Shown piece after piece: positions 25,101 to 32,816 of a stretch of DNA of 64,000 nucleotides. The notes beneath the pieces were generated by a model, which was not told the origin of the DNA, searched no databases, and worked only from the letters and a program-made list of their open reading frames with translations. How positions within the stretch are numbered: position 1 is the first letter of the stretch; each line of letters begins with the position of its first letter. The DNA comes from Gemmatimonadota bacterium (GTDB taxonomy: Bacteria > Gemmatimonadota > Gemmatimonadetes > Longimicrobiales > Gaopeijiaceae): contig JAGWBP010000019.1 of the NCBI GenBank assembly GCA_021295835.1, forward strand, positions 17,290-81,289. Direction: 5' to 3'. A program made the position numbers and the translations under genes.

Positions 25101-28100
25101 CCTGCTGGGATCACGGCACGAGTCGGCGCGCGGCGAGGTTGTCTTCGAGACGGAGATCCACCCCTCGGATCCAGACTGGCTGGACCACCACCGGGTGTTC
25201 GGGCGAGTCGTGGCCCCGGGCGCGCTGTACGGGGCAATGGCGCTGGCGGCCGCGCGCGCCGAGGGACGCGGGGCGGTGGCCCTCGAAGATGTGCAACTGC
25301 AAAGCGCGCTGGTGCTCAACGCGGAGGAGTCCGGGGGGCCGGGCGAGGCCGGGCGTCGGGTGCAGCTGGTGCTCGACGCCGGCGATCCGCTGACCGCGCG
25401 CCGCTTCCAGCTCTTCAGCAAGGGCGGCGGCGAGGAGTGGACTACGCACGTGGAGGGACGCCTGTCGCCGGGCGGCTCCGCGCTCCCGCCTGAGGCCCGC
25501 GTGCGGATCGACCTGGACGGCCTCAGGGCCCGCCTCGACTCTCTGGACATGGCGGACTACTACCGCGCCCGGGCCGAGACCGGAGTCGACCTCGGCCCCT
25601 CCTTCCGCACGCTGCGGAAGGCTTGGTCCGGTCCCGGGGAGGCGCTGGGCGAGGTCTCCCTCCCCGAAGGCCTGGGCTCGCACCGACTGGACCTTCATCC
25701 GCTCGTCCTGGACGGCTGCTTTCAGGTCATGGCGGCGGCGCGCGATCTGACGGGACCGCACGGCTCGGTCACCTACCTGCCCTTCGGGTGGGAGCGGCTC
25801 TGGCTCACGAGGGACCGCCTCCCGGACCGGGTGGTGTGCCATGTGCGCCTTAACGAGCGGCCCGCCCGGGGCGATGCGAATGCGGACGAAGCGCCCGAGG
25901 TCCTGACCGGCGAGCTTCGCATCTACGACCGCAGCGGGGTGCTGCTCGGGGGCCTGAGCGGCCACACGGTGAAACGGGCGACGCGCGCCGCGCTCCTATC
26001 GACGGTCGAGGGCGTCCAGGACCTGCTCTACGAGGTCGTATGGCGGGAGTGCGCCCTGCCGCCGGGAATGCCCTCGGCGGACTTCTTTCCGAGCCCGGCA
26101 GCGGTGAAGTCGGAATCGCGGCTCTTCTCGGAACATCTGATTCAGGCGGAAGTCGACCCGGACGACCGCGCCGCGCTGCTGACCGATTTGGAGCACTGGT
26201 CGTGGTCCTACGCGCTGGCCACCCTGGACAGGCTGGGTTGGCGGCGCAGCCGCGGCGAGACCGTGGACCCCGAGACTCTGCGGGAACGGCTCGGCGTCAA
26301 TCCGGAGCACCGACGCCTCTTCCGGCGAATCCTCGAGATGATCGCCCGGCCGGGGGTGCTCGCCCAGGACGGGTCCGGCTTCGTCGTCGCGGTGGGATCG
26401 GAGGATCCGTGGCCCGACGTCCTCCCGCCCGCCCCGGACGCGCACGCCGCCGTGATGGCCCGGCGGTATTCGCACGGCCTGACGGAGGTGGGACTCTTCC
26501 GGCGTTCCGCCGGCGCCTTGCCCGACGTGCTCCGCGGCCGCGAGGACCCGCTCACCCTGCTCTTCAGCAGCGGAGAGCCGACCGCCGCCGACCTCTACCT
26601 CAAGGCGCCCGTGGCGCGCGCCGCGAACGGGCTCCTGGAGGAGGCGGTCCGGCAGCTCCTGGGCACCATCCCCGAAGGACGCCGCCTGCGGGTGATCGAG
26701 GTCGGGGCGGGCACCGGTTCGGCCACGGCCTCTGTGCTGCCGCTCCTGCCCGAGGGACGCTTCGACTACATGTACACTGACATCTCGGCCGGCTTCTTCG
26801 CCGAGGCGGAGGCCCGGTTCGGGGACGGCGGCGGATGCATCGAGTACCGTCCGCTGGACATCGAGAAGGACCCTGTTCGGCAGGGTTTCGCTGCCCACGG
26901 CTACGACCTCCTTCTGGCGTCCAACGTGCTCCACGCGACCCGGTACCTGGAGGAGACGCTCGGGCACTGCCGCCGTCTGCTCGCGCCCTCGGGACAGCTG
27001 GTCGCCCTCGAAAACCTGAGCGGCCTGGGGTGGATGGACCTCACATTCGGGCAGCTCGACGGCTGGTGGCGCTTTGCCGACGACTACCGACCGGATCACG
27101 CCCTGGCGAGCCCGGCGGTGTGGCGGTGCGCGCTCGGCGACGCCGGCTTCGAGGCGGTCGAGGTGCTCGGACCTGACGAGACCGACTTGGAGCGGACCCC
27201 GGACAAGGGGGTGATCGTGGCCTGCGGACCGGCCCAGGTGCGGGAGCCGCGGGGCGTGTGGATCCTGGCGGCGGACGAGGGGGGCGAGGCGGCGCAGTTG
27301 GCCGGCGACCTGGCGGCTCGCAACCAGACGGTGGTGCTGGCCGCCGCTGGCGAGCCGGAGGGCGAGTGGCCGGATCTGGACGGCCCCGGTGTCTTCGCCG
27401 CGAGGGTGGAGATGGAGCGACGCGGGTCGTGGCGGTCGCTCATCGAAGGCCTTCCGGGTGACGTGCCGTTCAACGGCGTCGTGCATCTCATGGCGCTCGA
27501 TGGCCACGGGGAGGACGCGACGACCGGGGTGGTGGCCTCTGACATCGAACGCATGGGAGCGAGCGCCCTCGCCATGGTGCAGGGCGTGGCCGACTCGGGC
27601 CTCGCGCCGGAGAAGGGCGTCTGGTTCGTTACCCGTGGCGCACAGGTGCTGGAGCGCGAGCGCGGAGGGGAGCTGGCCGGCGCGGTGCTCTGGGGCTTCG
27701 GCAAGGCCGTGGCGCGGGAGGCCGCGCACCTTCAGCCCCGCATGATCGACCTGGATCCGCGCGAGATGGCACTCGATCCAGACCTCGCCAACGAGCTCCT
27801 CTATCCCGACTCCGAGAACCACGTCGTCCATCGCTTCGGACGCCGAAGGGTCGCGCGCCTGATCCGGGCGGAGTCGGAGGGGGCGCGGCTGGCGCTGCCG
27901 GAGGAGACCGACTGGGTGCTTGCTCCGGATCCGGGCGGGGTGTTCGACCGGCCGTTCGTGCAGCCGCTGCCAGCGCGTCCCCTGGAGCCCAGGGAGGTTC
28001 GCGTCGCCGTGAGCGCGGCCGGGCTCAACTTCTGGGACGTCTTCCGCTCCCTGGGGTTCATCGAGGAGGGGCTACTGGGCAGGGAGATGTGCGGCCATGT

Positions 28101-31100
28101 GGTCGAAGTCGGGTCGGAGGTGTCCCGCATCTCGGCGGGCGACCATGTGGTGGGGATGGGATTCGGGGCCTTCGGGCCGCAGATGATCACCCATGAGGAG
28201 CTGGTGGCCCCCGCTCCGGCGGGGATCTCGCAGACCGGACTCGCGACTATACCTAGCGCCTTCGTGTCGGCGGCCCTCTCCTTCGAGTACTCCGGGCTGG
28301 AGGCTGGCGAGCGGGTCCTGATCCACGCTGGCGCGGGCGGCGTGGGGCTGGCCGCCATCAAGTGGGTGCGGGCGGCGGGCGCGGAGGTCTTCGCCACGGC
28401 GAGCGCCCCCAAGCAGGCGCATCTGCGGTCGCTCGGCGTGAAGCACGTCTTCGACAGCCGCACCACGGCCTTCGGCGAGGGGATCCTGGAGGCGACCGGC
28501 GGTGCCGGCGTGGACATCGTGCTGAACAGCCTCACCGGGGAGGGCTTCATCGACGCGAGCCTGGCCTGCCTGAGGCAGGGCGGCCGCTTCGTGGAGATGG
28601 CCCGGAGGGACATCCTGACCGAGGAGGAGATGGCGGCGGCGCGTCCGGACGTCTCCTACGATATCCTGGAGCTCGACGTCCTGAAGAAGACCGATCCCGA
28701 GTGGGTCGGGAGGGTGCTGCGCGATGTGATGGCGCGAATCGCCGCAGGCGAGCTCGAACCGATCATCCACAGCCGGTGGCCGCTGGCGGAGGCGGGCGCC
28801 GCGCTGAGCTTCATGCGCTCGGCCCGGCACCTAGGGAAGATCGTCGTGACCGCGCCCCCGCTGTCGGGCGGCCGGCTGCGCCGGGACGGCACCTATCTCG
28901 TGACGGGGGGGCTGGGGGGGATCGGATGTGCCGTGGCCGAATGGCTCGCGGACCGGGGCGCGGGGGCGATCGTGCTCAACGGGCGCCGCGCGCCCGACCC
29001 CCCCGCCGAAGAGACGATCCGTCAGCTCAGGGAACGCGGCGTGACGGTCGAGGTGGCTCTGGCGGATGTGGCCGACGAGGCCGCGCTGGACCGGATGCTG
29101 GCCGAGCTGGACCGGCGTCTGCCGCCGCTCGCGGGGGTGATCCACAGCGTGGGCGTGCTCTCCGACGGGGCGCTCACCAACCAGAGCTGGGATAGCTTCG
29201 AGCAGGTGCTCCGCCCCAAGATCCTGGGCGCGTGGCATCTGCACCGCGCGACGATGGACCGCGATCTCGACGTGTTCGTCCTCTTCTCGAGCCGGGTCGG
29301 GGTCATGGGCAATCCCGGCCAGGCGAACCACGCCGCCGCCAACGCCTTCCTGGACCAGCTGGCCGGCCACCGGCGTGCGCTGGGGCTTGCCGGGCAGGCG
29401 ATCGCCTGGGGGGCGTGGTCGGAGATCGGCGAGGCCGCGGAGCAGCGTGAACGGATCGACCAGCGGCGGTCGGCGCTTGGCGGGCGGTGGTTCACTCCGC
29501 AGCAGGGAATCAGGGCCTTCGATCGCCTGGTGCGCCAGGATGTGACGAACTCCGTCGTTATGGCGATGGACTGGGCGGTCTTCGAGGAGGCGGTGGAGGA
29601 GCGGCCGCCCCTGCTGGAGGAGCTGCTTTCTGCAGCCTCGCAGGGCGAAGCGGACTCCTCGGCCGCCCCGAAGGACATCCTTGCGCAGGTCGGCGAAGTC
29701 CCCGCTGCAGAGCGGGAGAATGTGCTGGTCTCCTTCCTCCAGGGCGAGGTGCAGGCCGTGCTGCGGCTGCCGTCGGCCCCGGCGCCGACGGTCGGGTTCA
29801 TCGATCTGGGGATGGACTCGCTGATGGCCGTCGAGCTCCGCAACCGGCTCAACCGCGCCCTGGCGGGAGCCTACACGGCGCCCAACACCCTGGTCTTCGA
29901 CTACCCGGACATCTCCGCGCTGGCGGGGCACCTGGCGGGCGAGCTGATCGAGGACGGAGTTGCTCCCGTGCCCGGGGCCACGCCCGAGCCTGTGGGAGAG
30001 CCGGGAGCTCTCCGCGAGCCGGGACCTCTGCGCGAGCCGCAACTATTGCAGAAATCGCAACAGTTGCGAGAGGAGGCACCGCGCACGCCCACTGCACCCC
30101 CGGACGACGCCATCGCGATCGTGGGCATGGCGTGCCGCTTCCCCGGTGCGGCCGACCTCGACGCCCTCTGGCGCCTTCTCGAAGGCGGCCGGGACCTGGT
30201 GACCGAGGGGCGGCTCGACCCCGGTCCCTGGAAGGGTGTGGCGGGGGACCCGGATGACCCGCGCGACGCCGTCCGGCGCGGTGCCTTCCTCGAAGACATC
30301 GACAGCTTCGACGCCGGCTTCTTCGGCATCAGGCCGATCGAGGCGCGCACGATGGATCCGCGCCAACGGCTCCTGCTGGAGACCACATGGCACGCCCTGG
30401 AGGACGCCGGGATCGATCCATCGGCGCTGCGGGGCAGCTCCACGGGCGTCTACGTGGGCGTCGGCAACGGCGACTACCGGGACGTTGCCTCCGCTGCCGG
30501 CGAGGATCACGGCTACCTGGGCACGACCATCAGCGTGACCGCTGGCCGAATCGCCTTCGCGCTCGGCCTAAACGGGCCCGCCGTGCCGGTGGACCTGGCG
30601 TGCGCCTCCGCGCTGGCCGCACTGCACCAGGCCGCCGGCGCGCTGCGCCAGGGGGAGGTGGGGCTGGCCCTCGTTGGCGGCGCGAACGCGATCCTCTCTC
30701 CAGATGTCGGGATCTTCATGCGCGAGGCCGGAATGCTCTCGAAGCGGGGCCGATGCAGGACCTTCGACTCCGCCGCCGACGGCTTCGTGCGCGGCGAGGG
30801 GTGCGGGATGGTCGTGCTGAAGCGTCTGGGCGAGGCGGTGGCCGACGGCGACCGCATCTGGGGCGTGATCCGGGGATCGGCGGTGAACCAGAACGGGGCG
30901 AGCGCGGGGCTAACCGTCCCCAACGGGCCGGCTCAGGAGCAGGTGATCGAGATGGCCCTCGCGCACACCGGAATCGCTTCTGCGGAGGTGGACTACCTGG
31001 AGGCGCACGGAGCCGGCTCCGACCTGGGCGACCCCATCGAGGTCCTCGCGGCTTCTGCGGTCTACGGACGGGGACGACCTGCGGAGCGTCCGCTCCTGAT

Positions 31101-32700
31101 GGGCTCAGTCAAGACCAACCTGGGCCATCTGGAGGCCGCGGCGGGAGTTGCCGGTCTGATCAAGGTTGTCCTGGCGATGAACCGGGGCCGCATCCCGAAG
31201 CAGCTTCACTTCGACGATCCGAGCCCGCACCTGGAGTGGGACCGGCTCCCGGTGCGGGTCGTCTCGGAGCCGACCGAATGGCCCGCCCAGCCGGACCGTC
31301 CTGCGCGCGCTGGCGTGAGCTCCTTCGGCATCTCGGGGGCGAACGCACATGTGGTTGTGGAGGCGGGGGCTGCCTGTCAGGACGGAGCGGCGGTCAGGGA
31401 TCCGATCTCGGCTCCCCCATGGGCGCCGGGCCGCGCGTTGGTGGTGTCCGCCGAGCTGCCCGGGAAGGTGGCCCCTCTGCCGGCTCCGCAAGTCGACTTC
31501 GCTCCGAGGGAGACTCGCGTCCTTCCCCTCTCCGGCAAGTCTCCGGCGGCGCTGCGGGGGCTGGCCAGGCGGTACCTTGGGTGGCTGGACGAGCACGAGC
31601 AGGCGTTCGCGACCAGTGCGGAGGGCGGCGCGGCCGGGGTCCTGCTCGCCGACATGGCCTGGACGGCAGGCGTGGGACGCTCTCACTTCGCAAGCCGCGC
31701 AGCCGTCTCGTTTCACGACGCCGGGTCGCTACGGAAGGGATTGACCGCCCTGATCGAGGCTGAGCTGGGGCCGGAGCCCCGAGGATTGCCCGAGCCTCCC
31801 TCGCCCCCCAGAACCGCCTTCGTGTACCCCGGCGAAGGAGGCGAGCACATCGGAGTGGGACAGGAGCTCCACGCGACCGAGCCCGTGGTGCGCGCGGTGC
31901 TGGATCGGTGCGACGCGGCGCTGGCGGCGAAACTAGGCGGTGCCTCCCTCCTCGAGGTGATCTTCGGGAGGGCGGACGCGGCCGGCAGGATCGGCGACCC
32001 CGCATGGGCGCAGCCGGCCGCCTACGCGCTTGCCTGCGCGCACACCGCCCTGTGGGCGAGCGTGGGCGTGCGCCCCTCAGTGGTGGCCGGCCACGGCGTC
32101 GGAGAGCTGGTCGCCGCGTGGGCTGCGGGCGTCTTCACGCTGGAGGACGGGCTTCGCATCGCCGCAGCCCGCGGTGTCGCGCTGGCCCGGCCGAGGGTGC
32201 GCATGGCGGTTGCGGTGCCCACTGGCGACCTCTCCGCCCCAGATCTTGACCCGCTGGACGAGCTGGAGGCGGCGTGCGCCGGGGTGACGTTCTCCCGCCC
32301 CGAGATTGTGGTGGTCGGCTGGGATGGCGAAGCCGCTGCGGGTGCGGACGGAGCGCTGGACGGCGCGTACTGGCGCAGTCAGGCGGGTGAGCGCCGCCCA
32401 TCCAGCGACTTGGCCCCCGCCCTTGCGGACGCGGGGGTGGAGCAGGTCGTGGAGATCGGCCCGGGGCCCGGGAGAGGTGCCATCCCGCTAGGCGAGTGGT
32501 CGAAAGCGGGCCATGGAGGCGGTCACGCCCCTGCGGCCGACCGCCCGGAGCGCCCCTTCGCGGAGTCGGTCGCGCGCGCCTACGAGGCGGGTCTGCCGGT
32601 CTCCTTCGCCGGACTCTTCGCCGGGGAGGCGCGCCGCCGGATTGCACTGCCCGGCTATCCCTTCCAACGCAGACGCCACTGGTTCGCACCAGCGCGGTGA
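22192..32700 (+). CDS. type I polyketide synthase: KS-AT-DH-cMT-psiKR-ER-KR-ACP-KS-AT(inactive)
   Basis: A 3502-residue modular synthase. Module 1: KS about 15-435 with C189, H324 and H364; AT about 560-865 with GHSVGE (S676) and KAFHS near 780, which points to malonyl-CoA; DH about 960-1245 with H1000 (HxxxGxxxxP) and D1174; C-methyltransferase about 1330-1685 with EVGAGTGSATA at 1503; structural KR half, then ER about 1905-2215 with HAGAGGVGLAAI; KR about 2225-2410 with TYLVTGGLGGIG, S2367, and H2380 where Tyr is usual; ACP about 2495-2585 with S2543 (GMDSL). Module 2: KS with C2804, H2939 and H2979, then a shortened AT whose active site reads GHGVGE (Gly3302 for Ser). The protein ends right after the YPFQRRRHW post-AT linker, with no ACP or thioesterase. 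The single fully reducing, methylating module recalls the monomodular Sup/Swf PKS of sponge symbionts and MAS-like fatty acid makers. Inferred product: methyl-branched saturated acyl chain. No loading domain is visible. Confidence 0.95.
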   Translation: MPPPSSMPARFAPGEPIAIVGMACRFPGATDIEAFWRLLETGGNAVTEGVPGSGEGRWGQIFGDNPVESAACRFGAFVDDIDLFDDAFFRISPVEAELLDPQQRMMLEVSWQALEDAGIDPDRLRKSRTGVYSGISNDEYRMLVVDSAKPSEAAACLYALSGTNLNGTAGRVSFVLGLNGPAKAVDAACASAMVAINDAVADLQQGRADLAIAGGVQAILNGRIYELRADAMMLSPEGRCKTFDASADGYVRAEGCGVVVLKRLCDAEADGDPIWAVIRGSVVNNGGTGVGLTVPNTPALEQVMEDALAQAGVDPLEVDYVEAHGTGTAVGDPIELDAVSSVYGRGRDAGSPLLIGSVKTNMGHMESAAGVVGLIKAALVVRRGVIPKHLHFRDPNPAVEWDRMPLRVTSDTMEWPERAGRPRVAGVNCFGISGTNAHIVVEEYRGSGSRQPVAASLPPTLEHLKLPDGAMKPRRVRLLPLSAKSEAALRESAGRYLAWLDNRDDRAVPEEEAAQTTLSEMAWTAGVGRSHFDHRAGVVFRDAASLRRGLGELAESGEIAVPRPGGVGRVAFAYTGQGSQWVGMGRDLYETEPVARAVLDRCETVVRAVRGASLLDAMFGGGGAEGSGEMEAGGGGTKAELGDTAWEQPALYALGCALTALWSSVGVRPEVVVGHSVGEIAAAQAARVFSLEDGMRFACVRGALMSQMADGAMAAVFAPPERVAEVLEAHNASFGGVGLSISGDNGTHQVVSGPLEEVEAITGEFASTGIRVRRLNTRKAFHSALVEPILDALEESLKGVPVASPALTVVSNLTGRPVDPGQTLDGTYWRRHAREAVAFARGVESLAELGVDLVVEIGPRPVLGPMALSAWPESPETPAPAVASTLSPAEGDTVSRSTAGAAAEGDTAAPPGLDFAEAVARSYEAGLPIRFEGLFAGEARRRISIPGYPFQRRRHWLEAPRRRTLGAGHPLLGSRHESARGEVVFETEIHPSDPDWLDHHRVFGRVVAPGALYGAMALAAARAEGRGAVALEDVQLQSALVLNAEESGGPGEAGRRVQLVLDAGDPLTARRFQLFSKGGGEEWTTHVEGRLSPGGSALPPEARVRIDLDGLRARLDSLDMADYYRARAETGVDLGPSFRTLRKAWSGPGEALGEVSLPEGLGSHRLDLHPLVLDGCFQVMAAARDLTGPHGSVTYLPFGWERLWLTRDRLPDRVVCHVRLNERPARGDANADEAPEVLTGELRIYDRSGVLLGGLSGHTVKRATRAALLSTVEGVQDLLYEVVWRECALPPGMPSADFFPSPAAVKSESRLFSEHLIQAEVDPDDRAALLTDLEHWSWSYALATLDRLGWRRSRGETVDPETLRERLGVNPEHRRLFRRILEMIARPGVLAQDGSGFVVAVGSEDPWPDVLPPAPDAHAAVMARRYSHGLTEVGLFRRSAGALPDVLRGREDPLTLLFSSGEPTAADLYLKAPVARAANGLLEEAVRQLLGTIPEGRRLRVIEVGAGTGSATASVLPLLPEGRFDYMYTDISAGFFAEAEARFGDGGGCIEYRPLDIEKDPVRQGFAAHGYDLLLASNVLHATRYLEETLGHCRRLLAPSGQLVALENLSGLGWMDLTFGQLDGWWRFADDYRPDHALASPAVWRCALGDAGFEAVEVLGPDETDLERTPDKGVIVACGPAQVREPRGVWILAADEGGEAAQLAGDLAARNQTVVLAAAGEPEGEWPDLDGPGVFAARVEMERRGSWRSLIEGLPGDVPFNGVVHLMALDGHGEDATTGVVASDIERMGASALAMVQGVADSGLAPEKGVWFVTRGAQVLERERGGELAGAVLWGFGKAVAREAAHLQPRMIDLDPREMALDPDLANELLYPDSENHVVHRFGRRRVARLIRAESEGARLALPEETDWVLAPDPGGVFDRPFVQPLPARPLEPREVRVAVSAAGLNFWDVFRSLGFIEEGLLGREMCGHVVEVGSEVSRISAGDHVVGMGFGAFGPQMITHEELVAPAPAGISQTGLATIPSAFVSAALSFEYSGLEAGERVLIHAGAGGVGLAAIKWVRAAGAEVFATASAPKQAHLRSLGVKHVFDSRTTAFGEGILEATGGAGVDIVLNSLTGEGFIDASLACLRQGGRFVEMARRDILTEEEMAAARPDVSYDILELDVLKKTDPEWVGRVLRDVMARIAAGELEPIIHSRWPLAEAGAALSFMRSARHLGKIVVTAPPLSGGRLRRDGTYLVTGGLGGIGCAVAEWLADRGAGAIVLNGRRAPDPPAEETIRQLRERGVTVEVALADVADEAALDRMLAELDRRLPPLAGVIHSVGVLSDGALTNQSWDSFEQVLRPKILGAWHLHRATMDRDLDVFVLFSSRVGVMGNPGQANHAAANAFLDQLAGHRRALGLAGQAIAWGAWSEIGEAAEQRERIDQRRSALGGRWFTPQQGIRAFDRLVRQDVTNSVVMAMDWAVFEEAVEERPPLLEELLSAASQGEADSSAAPKDILAQVGEVPAAERENVLVSFLQGEVQAVLRLPSAPAPTVGFIDLGMDSLMAVELRNRLNRALAGAYTAPNTLVFDYPDISALAGHLAGELIEDGVAPVPGATPEPVGEPGALREPGPLREPQLLQKSQQLREEAPRTPTAPPDDAIAIVGMACRFPGAADLDALWRLLEGGRDLVTEGRLDPGPWKGVAGDPDDPRDAVRRGAFLEDIDSFDAGFFGIRPIEARTMDPRQRLLLETTWHALEDAGIDPSALRGSSTGVYVGVGNGDYRDVASAAGEDHGYLGTTISVTAGRIAFALGLNGPAVPVDLACASALAALHQAAGALRQGEVGLALVGGANAILSPDVGIFMREAGMLSKRGRCRTFDSAADGFVRGEGCGMVVLKRLGEAVADGDRIWGVIRGSAVNQNGASAGLTVPNGPAQEQVIEMALAHTGIASAEVDYLEAHGAGSDLGDPIEVLAASAVYGRGRPAERPLLMGSVKTNLGHLEAAAGVAGLIKVVLAMNRGRIPKQLHFDDPSPHLEWDRLPVRVVSEPTEWPAQPDRPARAGVSSFGISGANAHVVVEAGAACQDGAAVRDPISAPPWAPGRALVVSAELPGKVAPLPAPQVDFAPRETRVLPLSGKSPAALRGLARRYLGWLDEHEQAFATSAEGGAAGVLLADMAWTAGVGRSHFASRAAVSFHDAGSLRKGLTALIEAELGPEPRGLPEPPSPPRTAFVYPGEGGEHIGVGQELHATEPVVRAVLDRCDAALAAKLGGASLLEVIFGRADAAGRIGDPAWAQPAAYALACAHTALWASVGVRPSVVAGHGVGELVAAWAAGVFTLEDGLRIAAARGVALARPRVRMAVAVPTGDLSAPDLDPLDELEAACAGVTFSRPEIVVVGWDGEAAAGADGALDGAYWRSQAGERRPSSDLAPALADAGVEQVVEIGPGPGRGAIPLGEWSKAGHGGGHAPAADRPERPFAESVARAYEAGLPVSFAGLFAGEARRRIALPGYPFQRRRHWFAPAR

Positions 32701-32816
32701 GCCTCTCCGGTAGCCCGTGCCCGTCCTGCGATCGGCTTGCAGCCAGGCGGGAATGATTGGGCTCACATACTCAAGACAACTCTGCCGCCGAGGCTGGCGA
32801 GAGAGGAGCTCCGGCG

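Noticed and set aside
22972..27831. Very long minus-strand open frames opposite the PKS
   Set aside because: Same antisense artefact; translations are low-complexity and the PKS frame carries every catalytic motif.
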